This document shows positions 42,813 to 49,598 of a stretch of DNA of 64,000 bases, piece by piece. The translations under genes and the position numbers were made by a program. The notes under the pieces are model-generated. The model had not been told where the DNA came from and made no database searches. It was given only the letters and a program-made list of their open reading frames with translations. The stretch comes from Chryseolinea soli. GTDB lineage: Bacteria; Bacteroidota; Bacteroidia; Cytophagales; Cyclobacteriaceae. Position 1 is the stretch's first letter; the number at the start of each line of letters is the position of its first letter. The stretch is from the NCBI RefSeq assembly GCF_003589925.1, contig NZ_CP032382.1:992001-1056000 (forward strand). The letters run 5' to 3'.

Positions 42813-42827
42813 GTAAAAATCATGCCA
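42813..42827 (-). promoter_or_regulatory. Candidate sigma54 promoter of the NtrC-regulator operon
   Basis: Minus strand: TGGCATG, four bases, TTAC, then A. -24 GG intact; -12 reads AC instead of GC. Predicted start point leaves about 15 bases before ATG 42786. The same TTAC half occurs at the AI-2E promoter. Confidence 0.45.
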
Positions 42828-42955
42828 CCCGCCGGCCAGCCCTGGAGCCTGTTTTATCCCCCCGACAATGGGGAATTATTTCCCCATCTGTGCGAAAAAG
42901 CGTCATTTTCGAGCCAAAAAAGCGCCTATGCGCACCTCAAACTCACGATATGCGC

Positions 42956-42971
42956 TGGCACGAAAATGTAC
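42956..42971 (+). promoter_or_regulatory. Possible sigma54-type promoter of the lmo0937-like gene
   Basis: TGGCACG, then AAAA, TGTAC. The -24 half is perfect; the -12 half fits only if spacing is one base longer (GTAC). Predicted start would leave a short leader before ATG 43002. Confidence 0.3.
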
Positions 42972-43001
42972 TTTCTCCGGTTGAATCAAAATTTTAACCT
43001 T

Positions 43002-43154
43002 ATGAGTAGTCTATTGTATGCCATCGCCGTGATATTGATCATCGCATGGGCCCTTGGCTTTTTTGTGTACAGCGCAGGCGGTCTTATCCATATATTATTG
43101 GTCATCGCCATTGTCGCCATCATCTTACGCCTTATTCGCGGAGAGCGGATATAA
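43002..43154 (+). CDS. lmo0937-like small membrane protein
   Basis: A 50-residue protein with two helices: SSLLYAIAVILIIAWALGFF and GLIHILLVIAIVAIILRL, separated by a short YSAGG-type turn; ends in RGERI. This is the lmo0937 family, stress-induced in several phyla, function unknown. Reading from ATG 43002 is preferred because the upstream extension is not protein-like. A hairpin terminator follows. It has a TGGCACG box about 45 bases upstream. Confidence 0.88.
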   Translation: MSSLLYAIAVILIIAWALGFFVYSAGGLIHILLVIAIVAIILRLIRGERI

Positions 43155-43160
43155 CCCTGT

Positions 43161-43204
43161 GAAGCCGTCTTGATTCCGGATGGAGTCAAGACAGCTTCTC
43201 TTTT
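43161..43204 (+). terminator. Hairpin terminator between lmo0937-like and AsmA-like genes
   Basis: GAAGC-C-GTCTTGA pairs with TCAAGAC-A-GCTTC (one internal mismatch), loop of 12, followed by TCTTTTC. It ends five bases before the AsmA-like ATG, so it could also attenuate that gene. Confidence 0.75.
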
Positions 43205-43208
43205 CTCC

Positions 43209-44819
43209 ATGAAACCGTTCTTCCGTTCGCGATGGACACGATGGGTGCTACTGCCCGTTCTCCTGCTATCGATCGTGCTCTTCGTCGCCGGCGTGGTGTT
43301 GTCGCGTATTGTGAAAGCCAAGGCCATTGCCGCGTTGGAGGAAAAGAACGGTACCCTGGAAGACCTTCACGTCAATTTATTCCAGCGCGCCGTCACCGTT
43401 GATGGCCTGGCGTGGACGGCCACCTCACCCGACACGAGTAAAATTCCAAATCACATTGCCGTGAAGCGCTTGCGCATGAGCGGCATTCATGTGCTGGCGT
43501 GGCTCATTCATAAAGACATTACGGTAGACAAAATCGAACTCACCGAGGGTGACGCCACCTATAGCGTGGAGAAGGCCGTAAAAAAAGACAGCGCAAGGCG
43601 TTCTTCTCTCGATGCCGCACCACCTTCGCCGTTCAAAATGTTCTCCGTCGGGGAACTGGTTTTAAAAAATGTAAAGGCCACCATTCATATCGATTCTCTC
43701 CAAACGGTGTCCGGAGATGCCAGCATTACGCTCACCGCCTTGCAATTCGACCCAGCGCAAGGAAAAAGAGATCTGTCAGCCCTGAAAATCAAATCGGTTC
43801 AGGCGGATTTTACCTCGGTTCAACTTTCATCAAAATTATACATCACCAAAATTTCGTCGGTACATCTCAACAGTGCAAAAGGCAAGTTGTCGCTCGACTC
43901 CATTTCCCTCACTCCAAAGTATGGTCGCTATGCCTTTGCCCGGAAAGTGGGCCGGCAAACGGACCGGTTCACGTTGCGCATCCCGGAAATTGCTTTGGAA
44001 GGATTGGTATTCAATCCGCTCAACGACAGCACCGTGGTGTCTTCCGTGCACATTGTATCTGCCCGGCTTCATGTTTTTCGCGATAAACGTTTTCCCTTCG
44101 TCAAACATCACAACGTACCGCTGCCGGTGGCCATGATCCGCAAATTTCCCTTTGCCTTGCAGATCGACAGCGTGAAAATATCGAATGCGCGGATTGTCTA
44201 TGAAGAGTTTCCCGAAAAAGGATTTCACACGGGCCAGGTCGAGTTCGACGATCTCAATGCTACACTCACACATGTCGACAATCGCGACTCGTCCGCGCAG
44301 GGGAAAGCGACGCTGGTCGCCTCCGCCAAGCTCATGGGAAAAGGGCTGATCACCTCCACGTTCCTGCTGCCCTATGGAAAACAACAATCCTATCGCGCCG
44401 AAGGTCACGTCCGGAATTTACCGCTGCCGGCGTTGAACCGCGCGATGGAAAACATGGCCTTTGTCAACATTGTGTCGGGAAAGCTGAGCGACTTGTATTT
44501 CGATTTTTATTATAACGACGATCATTCGAAGGGTTCCATCCTGGTTAACTATGAAAACCTGAAGATCAACGGGCTTACCAAAGAAAAACAATCGCATGCG
44601 AGCGAATTCAAAACGTGGCTCATCAACTTGTTTATCAAAAATGATAAGGACAAAACCGTGAGTGAGGCCAAACGATTGGGTGTTATCGATTTTGAACGCG
44701 ACAAGCGCAAAGCCATCTTCAATCTCTGGTGGAAATCGTTGCTTTCGGGATTAAAGTCCAGCGTGTTGGACGGGCCGGCCAAGAAGGAAAAAGAAACGGG
44801 CCGGAAAAAGAAAGATTAA
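43209..44819 (+). CDS. AsmA-like membrane-anchored protein
   Basis: Start set at ATG 43209 after the hairpin (536 residues). TM helix at about 10-33; the rest shows short beta-strand repeats typical of AsmA/DUF748 proteins (LRMSGIHVLAWLIHKDITVD, VGELVLKNVKATIHIDSL, TALQFDPAQGKRDLSALK), giving an elongated lipid-binding groove in the periplasm. The C-terminus is very basic. Such proteins are thought to take part in phospholipid transport between membranes, as TamB does; this is much shorter than TamB. Located in the stress block between the lmo0937-like gene and BrkB. Confidence 0.75.
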   Translation: MKPFFRSRWTRWVLLPVLLLSIVLFVAGVVLSRIVKAKAIAALEEKNGTLEDLHVNLFQRAVTVDGLAWTATSPDTSKIPNHIAVKRLRMSGIHVLAWLIHKDITVDKIELTEGDATYSVEKAVKKDSARRSSLDAAPPSPFKMFSVGELVLKNVKATIHIDSLQTVSGDASITLTALQFDPAQGKRDLSALKIKSVQADFTSVQLSSKLYITKISSVHLNSAKGKLSLDSISLTPKYGRYAFARKVGRQTDRFTLRIPEIALEGLVFNPLNDSTVVSSVHIVSARLHVFRDKRFPFVKHHNVPLPVAMIRKFPFALQIDSVKISNARIVYEEFPEKGFHTGQVEFDDLNATLTHVDNRDSSAQGKATLVASAKLMGKGLITSTFLLPYGKQQSYRAEGHVRNLPLPALNRAMENMAFVNIVSGKLSDLYFDFYYNDDHSKGSILVNYENLKINGLTKEKQSHASEFKTWLINLFIKNDKDKTVSEAKRLGVIDFERDKRKAIFNLWWKSLLSGLKSSVLDGPAKKEKETGRKKKD

Positions 44820-44963
44820 GCGACCCTCCTAAAATAGCGCACCTTCAGGAACATCACCTGGAAAAGCGACACGACTTTTATGACGGCCATCACGAAAACA
44901 AAGTATGATCCGCATGATCTCTCGATCGTTGAAAAAATTTAACTCCTGTATATTTTAAGCGAA

Positions 44964-45051
44964 ATGGCTTCGTAGGGTACCTCCACGCGCACATGATTGA
45001 CAAACAAACCACTTCATTCATGCATCGCCAGAAGGTCCCCTACGAAGCCAT
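44964..45051. repeat. Long inverted repeat in convergent intergenic region
   Basis: Arms 44964-44982 and 45033-45051 match at 18 of 19 positions (ATGGCTTCGTAGGGT/GACCT reading), spaced by 50 bases. The surrounding 270 bases between the AsmA-like gene and the next minus-strand gene hold no ORF of note. There is no T run, so it is not a usual terminator. It may be a MITE-like element, a small RNA or a degenerate terminator. Confidence 0.6.
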
Positions 45052-45090
45052 ATATCTTGTTTAACGAAGGCCGACGGTTTTTAGTGTCCG

Positions 45091-45309
45091 TCAAGTTGCC
45101 TCGTCGCGATCTTTTGCAGAGCCCTGAGCATTTTCTTCGAGGTGATTCACCACTTTGCGTTGCTCTTCCTGGTTGAGGTGAGGCTCGTCCGGATCGTTCT
45201 CTGTTTCGGTTACCGGTTCTTTCGACGGCGCCTTGGGTTCGCGCTTGCGTGGGGCACGGACGGCCGCTTGCTTTTTACCGGGCCCGAATGTTTGCGTCTT
45301 CTTTTCCAT
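45091..45309 (-). CDS. Small charged protein, unknown
   Basis: Start set at ATG 45309 (72 residues). Lys/Arg/Pro-rich N-terminal half (GKKQAAVRAPRKREPKAPSK), then Glu/Asp/Asn-rich C-terminal half (EQRKVVNHLEENAQGSAKDR). Probably disordered; it could bind nucleic acid or another protein. No family recognised. Promoter evidence: a TGGCACA-N4-TTTC element about 30 bases upstream. It is 72 bases downstream of BrkB on the same strand. Confidence 0.55.
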   Translation of the reverse strand: MEKKTQTFGPGKKQAAVRAPRKREPKAPSKEPVTETENDPDEPHLNQEEQRKVVNHLEENAQGSAKDRDEAT

Positions 45310-45333
45310 AGCCTTTTCTTTTTTATTGAGACA

Positions 45334-45348
45334 GAAAGAATTGTGCCA
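45334..45348 (-). promoter_or_regulatory. Candidate sigma54 promoter of the small charged protein gene
   Basis: Minus strand: TGGCACA, four bases, TTTC. -24 half strong, -12 half with one mismatch (TTTC for TTGC). Leader of about 13 bases to ATG 45309. Confidence 0.4.
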
Positions 45349-45381
45349 TTTGCAGGAATGCCTGGTCATCAAAGATACAAG

Positions 45382-46395
45382 CTACTTTGCATTTTCGGCA
45401 TGTGGAATTTCGTGGCCGTCTGCCGCAAGATGGGTGGGCTCTTCCGAGTGCCGGGCCTGTGTGTTGGCCACTACGGTTTCGCCGTGTTTCTCGTCTTTTT
45501 CCAATTCCACCAATTGAACTTTCACAGCGTTCTCGTAGGGGACGATCTCACTACCCAATTCCTCTGCATATACAGAGGTGAGCTCGGCACCCAGCAGAAA
45601 AATAACCGTTGAATAATACACCCACACCAGGATGACCACCAGGGAACCGGCAGCACCGTAGGCCGAATTAAAAGAGCTGTTTCCTAAATAAAATCCGATA
45701 AGAAATTTGCCGATCGAGAACAGGATCGTCGTCACAAAAGACCCTACCCAAACGTCGCGCCACTTTATTTTGGCATCGGGCAAAACCTTGAACAACAACC
45801 CAAAGATAAGCGTGATGAATCCCATGGAAATAATAATATTGATGGCCGTCAAAATATAAAGGGTCAGCCCCGCCAAGATCCGCGACAGGAAACCCTGAAA
45901 GACCACCAGGGCCGTGTCCACTACAAGCGACACCAACAGGACGAACCCGATGCTGATGACCATGGCCAGCGACAAAAGCCTGTTCAAAATATATTTCACA
46001 ATGCCCCGTAACGGCTTCGGCTTGATGCCCCATATTTTGTTGAGGCTGGACTGCAACGAGATGAACACCGTGGTGGCGCTGAAAACGAGGGTGATCACCC
46101 CGACGGTCTTCGCAAAGAAACTCGTGGCATCGATGGATGCGTTCACCAATATTTTTTCAATCTCGAGCGCGCTGTCGCGACCGATCAGCCGCCCCACCTG
46201 GTTGATCAATTCCCGCTGCACCACCTCTTGTTCATAGAACGTCGACCCGATAGCGAGCGAAATGATGAGGATGGCCGGCAACGAAAAGATCGTATAAAAC
46301 GCAATGGACGATGCATAGCTAAAGGAATCGTCTTCGATAAAATTTTTGACTGTCTTTCTTAAGATGGTCCAGGTTGACGTAAAAAACTTTTTCAT
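45382..46395 (-). CDS. YihY/BrkB family inner-membrane protein
   Basis: A 337-residue protein with about six helices between 25 and 280 (FSYASSIAFYTIFSLPAILIISLAIG, then VISIGFVLLVSLVVDTALVV, and GAAGSLVVILVWVYYSTVIFLLGAEL). SYASSIAFYTIFSLPAIL and AYGAAGSLVVILVW are the YihY/virulence-factor BrkB signatures. The N-terminus is cytoplasmic; a soluble His/Glu-rich tail follows 280. Once called RNase BN; that activity belongs to another gene, and the role here is unknown. Divergent from the AI-2E gene with shared 207-base promoter region. Confidence 0.9.
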   Translation of the reverse strand: MKKFFTSTWTILRKTVKNFIEDDSFSYASSIAFYTIFSLPAILIISLAIGSTFYEQEVVQRELINQVGRLIGRDSALEIEKILVNASIDATSFFAKTVGVITLVFSATTVFISLQSSLNKIWGIKPKPLRGIVKYILNRLLSLAMVISIGFVLLVSLVVDTALVVFQGFLSRILAGLTLYILTAINIIISMGFITLIFGLLFKVLPDAKIKWRDVWVGSFVTTILFSIGKFLIGFYLGNSSFNSAYGAAGSLVVILVWVYYSTVIFLLGAELTSVYAEELGSEIVPYENAVKVQLVELEKDEKHGETVVANTQARHSEEPTHLAADGHEIPHAENAK

Positions 46396-46555
46396 ATCAA
46401 CTCACCTACGCACAAGAAGCATTCCCAAAGAACAGTGCCCGCACCGCGCGTGAAAAGGCCAGTATTGTAGAATAACAAGCGGCCGGGTGTGGAGATATTT
46501 ACCCAACCCTCCTGCCGGCATAACCGATCGATCTTCTTGACCCTGTCTTTTTTAT

Positions 46556-46570
46556 TGGCACGGAAATTAC
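46556..46570 (+). promoter_or_regulatory. Candidate sigma54 promoter of the AI-2E/YtxH/holin/Ku/LigD unit
   Basis: TTGGCACGGAAATTAC: perfect -24 half (TGGCACG), N4, TTAC at -12 (AC instead of GC). Predicted start about 46582 gives a 21-base leader to ATG 46603. The best match in the window. Confidence 0.45.
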
Positions 46571-46602
46571 CTTATGCTTAAAAGAAGTTACCGCATGACA
46601 TT

Positions 46603-47790
46603 ATGAACGCAACCTCACACGCCGCGCCGTTTGTTCAGAAACTTAGCTATACGCTCCTGACGTTGGCGTTGTTGGGTCTCCTGGTCTTCCTGGGAAAAGA
46701 CATTCTGCTCCCCTTGCTGTTCTCCGTTTTGTTGTCGACACTGTTGTTGCCGGTCACCTCTTTCCTGAGACGAAAGGGACTGCATAACGTTTTGTCCATT
46801 CTCCTCCCGGTGCTGCTCTCCTTCTTTGTTATCGCCGGCGTTCTATACGTTTTGTCCAGTCAGGTGGTGAATTTCCTGGACGATATCCCTGCGTTGAAAG
46901 ACCGGATCAGTGAAGTGAGCACCGGCTTGCAGAAGTGGGTGAATGAAAACACCCACATCACGGTACGCAAACAAAATCAATACATCGCCCAGGCAGCCGA
47001 GAACCTGAAGGAACAGGTACCGCAGTTGGTGGGACAGACCTTTATCTCCCTGACGGGCATCCTTAGTTATCTTATTTTTCTTCCGCTCTATACGTTCCTG
47101 CTTCTTTATCATAAAAACACCATCAAGACCTTTCTTATCGGCGTCTTTCGCAACGGGTCCGAACAACGGGTCCGCGAGGTGTTGACAGAGTCCACCACCA
47201 TAGGACAGCATTATGTGTTTGGTTTGCTCATCGAGACGTCCATCGTCTTTGCGCTGAACACGGCAGGCTTTCTCGTGCTTGGCATAAAATACGCCATCTT
47301 CCTCGCGCTGCTGGCAGCGTTGCTGAACCTGGTGCCTTACGTCGGCATGATCGTAGCCAATATGTTGTGCATGTTGGTGACTCTCGTCAGCTCCGACAAT
47401 CTTAGCGATGTGATTTGGGTTGGAGTGGTGTTGGCCGTGGTGCAATTGTTCGACAACAACATCGGCATGCCCATGATCGTGAGCAACAAGGTGCGCATCA
47501 ACGCCTTGGTTACCATTGTGGGCGTGTTGGTGGGGGGAGCATTGTGCGGGGTGCCCGGCATGTTCCTGGCCATACCTGCGATGGCGGTTTGCAAAGTGAT
47601 CTTTGATAAAGTGCCCGAGCTCAATCCATGGGGTGTTCTGTTTGGCGACGAAAGCGCAGATCCCGTGCCGCCGCGTCATCCGCGTGTGAGCTTTTCGAAA
47701 GTAAAAACCTTTTCGCGACCGCATGCGAAAGCAAAGACGGCGTTGAAGCCGCAAGCTCCCGTGGCGGAACCAGAAGATCTGAAAGATTGA
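46603..47790 (+). CDS. AI-2E family transporter
   Basis: A 395-residue membrane protein of the AI-2E/PerM family with about eight helices. Features: paired helices at about 15-60 (LLVFLGKDILLPLLFSVLLS), a cytoplasmic amphipathic stretch (100-150), and helix pairs from 150 to 340 with LVPYVGMIVANMLCMLVTLV and QLFDNNIGMPMIVSNKVRIN. Despite its name, autoinducer export is demonstrated only for TqsA; other members may be transporters of unknown substrate. First gene of a probable operon: YtxH follows after 64 bases, with no terminator between. A sigma54-like promoter precedes it. Confidence 0.9.
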   Translation: MNATSHAAPFVQKLSYTLLTLALLGLLVFLGKDILLPLLFSVLLSTLLLPVTSFLRRKGLHNVLSILLPVLLSFFVIAGVLYVLSSQVVNFLDDIPALKDRISEVSTGLQKWVNENTHITVRKQNQYIAQAAENLKEQVPQLVGQTFISLTGILSYLIFLPLYTFLLLYHKNTIKTFLIGVFRNGSEQRVREVLTESTTIGQHYVFGLLIETSIVFALNTAGFLVLGIKYAIFLALLAALLNLVPYVGMIVANMLCMLVTLVSSDNLSDVIWVGVVLAVVQLFDNNIGMPMIVSNKVRINALVTIVGVLVGGALCGVPGMFLAIPAMAVCKVIFDKVPELNPWGVLFGDESADPVPPRHPRVSFSKVKTFSRPHAKAKTALKPQAPVAEPEDLKD

Positions 47791-47854
47791 ATGGACAACC
47801 TAAACCATCCCTCAAAACGTGTTAACCCAAGTCATACATCATAAAACCACAACT

Positions 47855-48109
47855 ATGAAAACAGCGACAAAAGTAATTCTCAGCGTAGCGGCCGCAGCTG
47901 CTGCAGGCGCCATGATTGGCATGCTACTCGCCCCAGAAAAAGGAAAAGACTTGCAAGCCAAGATCAGGGACGGTGCTAAAGATTGGCTGGCCGATCTGAG
48001 CGCACTCCTGCGGATGGGCAAAGATGTGGCCGAAGAGGCACGGTCGCAAGGCGAAGAAGCCCTGGCGGGATTGAAGAGAAGTACAAAAGCATTGAGCGAA
48101 AAAGTGTAA
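47855..48109 (+). CDS. YtxH domain protein
   Basis: Start set at ATG 47855 (84 residues). VILSVAAAAAAGAMIGMLLAPEKGKDLQ is the YtxH motif; the remaining amphipathic helix (DLSALLRMGKDVAEEARSQG) is charged. Paralogue of the protein at 26708-26971. Located between the AI-2E permease and the holin-X-like protein, which it precedes by 9 bases. Confidence 0.88.
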   Translation: MKTATKVILSVAAAAAAGAMIGMLLAPEKGKDLQAKIRDGAKDWLADLSALLRMGKDVAEEARSQGEEALAGLKRSTKALSEKV

Positions 48110-48118
48110 AGGCACCTT

Positions 48119-48466
48119 ATGGAAGAGCCGAAGAAATCCGCGGAGAAAATTGTAGAGGCCGCTGCCGACCTGGTGGAGACCTACCGCAACCTCATTACGG
48201 TGCGCGTGGTGGAGCAAACCTCTTTGGGCGCATCCGTCAGCATTGTGGGGATCCTGCTTTTGCTGGTGGCCGGTTTCATTCTGCTCTTTATGGGCGTTGG
48301 CCTGGCGTGGTGGGCCGGCGAAACACTCGACAATATGAAGGCCGGCTTCTTCATCGTCGGCGGCTTCTATGCCGTGGTGCTGCTCGTCCTGCTGTTGACC
48401 GCGCGCAAGGTCATTTTACCCAACATCCGCAACCTGCTGATCAAAAAGATCTATGAGCAAGATTAG
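48119..48466 (+). CDS. Holin-X/phage-holin-superfamily-like membrane protein
   Basis: A 115-residue protein with a helical N-terminal half (SAEKIVEAAADLVETYRNLI) and two membrane helices (VSIVGILLLLVAGFILLFMG; GFFIVGGFYAVVLLVLLLTA). The layout fits the Putative Actinobacterial Holin-X family (PF07332-like), which occurs outside phages and near YtxH genes. Not a lysis protein in this context. The next ORF starts inside its 3' end (14-base overlap). Confidence 0.78.
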   Translation: MEEPKKSAEKIVEAAADLVETYRNLITVRVVEQTSLGASVSIVGILLLLVAGFILLFMGVGLAWWAGETLDNMKAGFFIVGGFYAVVLLVLLLTARKVILPNIRNLLIKKIYEQD

Positions 48467-48812
48467 CAACTACACCGAACTGCTGGCCGAACGCCACCGC
48501 CTGGAAGCTCTGTTGCGCGAACACAAAGCCACCATTGCCACGGAAGTCGGCGTGATCAAGGAAAAGCTCCATCCCGTTTTTGCTTTGGTTTCCTTCCTGG
48601 GCATTTTCCAGCGAAAGCCCAACCAAAGCCTGCTCCAGTTCGGTGCCGACGTGGGGGTGGAGTTGTTGCTCCGTCAAAAGCTCTTGGCAAAGTCGAACTG
48701 GGTCACGCGGTTCGTGCTCCCTTTCCTGGCGAAAGGGGCAACGGCCAAAGTGCTGGAGAAAATAAGTGCGAGACCAAAATCAAAACAACTTATTCAAGAA
48801 ACGGCCGGATGA
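48453..48812 (+). CDS. Hypothetical protein in YtxH/Ku operon
   Basis: A 119-residue soluble or peripherally hydrophobic protein: a charged N-terminal helix (YTELLAERHRLEALLREHK), then a HPVFALVSFLGIFQRKPNQS segment and FGADVGVELLLRQKLLAKSN, ending in a basic tail. No family recognised. It overlaps the upstream gene by 14 bases and lies 21 bases before Ku, so it is translated with them. Similar small proteins accompany YtxH/holin genes in Bacteroidota. Confidence 0.65.
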   Translation: MSKISNYTELLAERHRLEALLREHKATIATEVGVIKEKLHPVFALVSFLGIFQRKPNQSLLQFGADVGVELLLRQKLLAKSNWVTRFVLPFLAKGATAKVLEKISARPKSKQLIQETAG

Positions 48813-48833
48813 CGGCCATGAAATTGAAACGCT

Positions 48834-49598
48834 ATGAAAGCCATTTGGAAAGGAGCGATCGGGTTCGGCCTGGTGAACATCCCCGTGAAACTCTATAGCG
48901 CATCCCAATCCAGCGACCTGGACCTGGACATGCTTGACAAAAAAGACCTGGCCCATATTCGCTTTCACCGGGTGAACGAAGACACCGGAAAAGAGGTCGA
49001 TTGGAAAAATATCGTGAAGGCCTATAAATACAACGGTGACTATGTCGTGTTGGACGACAAGGATTTTCAACAGGCGAGTCCTGACAAAACGAAGATCATC
49101 AACATCGATCATTTCATCGCCGAAGAAGAGGTGGAGAGCCTTTACTTCGAAACGCCGTATTACCTGGAACCTGAAAAATCGGGTGAGAAAGCCTACCTGT
49201 TGCTACACGAAGCGTTGGAGAAAAGTGGCAAGGCCGGGGTGGGCAGTTTCGTCCTGCGCAGCAAGGAGCATCTATGCATTTTAAAACCTTACGAAAAAGT
49301 TATCCTGCTAAACAAGATCCGGTTTGCTGAAGAAATTCGTGACACCAGCTCGATAAAAGTCCCCAAGGCCACCAAGGTGAAACCCACCGAATTGAAGATG
49401 GCCCTTTCCCTGATCGATCAGCTCACTACCAAGTTCAAGATCGATTCGTTTAAAGATACCTATGCCAGCGAATTGCTGAAGCTCATCAAGGCCAAAGCCA
49501 AAGGGAAACCCGTGAAACATGCGCCCATGAAAGTGACGCACCGCAAGACCGAAGACCTGATGAGCATGTTGAAAGCCAGCATAAAAAAAGCATCCTAA
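48834..49598 (+). CDS. ku: Ku protein for non-homologous end joining
   Basis: A 254-residue bacterial Ku. MKAIWKGAIGFGLVNIPVKLYSAS is the diagnostic N-terminus, and the HRVNEDTGKEVDW, GEKAYLLLHEALEKSGKAGV and LIDQLTTKFKIDSFKDTYASE segments follow the ring-forming Ku core. The C-terminal basic tail (KAKGKPVKHAPMKVTHRKTE) is short. It forms a homodimer that encircles DNA ends and recruits LigD. LigD starts directly at the next base after its stop codon. Upstream genes are membrane/stress proteins, likely on the same transcript. Confidence 0.96.
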   Translation: MKAIWKGAIGFGLVNIPVKLYSASQSSDLDLDMLDKKDLAHIRFHRVNEDTGKEVDWKNIVKAYKYNGDYVVLDDKDFQQASPDKTKIINIDHFIAEEEVESLYFETPYYLEPEKSGEKAYLLLHEALEKSGKAGVGSFVLRSKEHLCILKPYEKVILLNKIRFAEEIRDTSSIKVPKATKVKPTELKMALSLIDQLTTKFKIDSFKDTYASELLKLIKAKAKGKPVKHAPMKVTHRKTEDLMSMLKASIKKAS

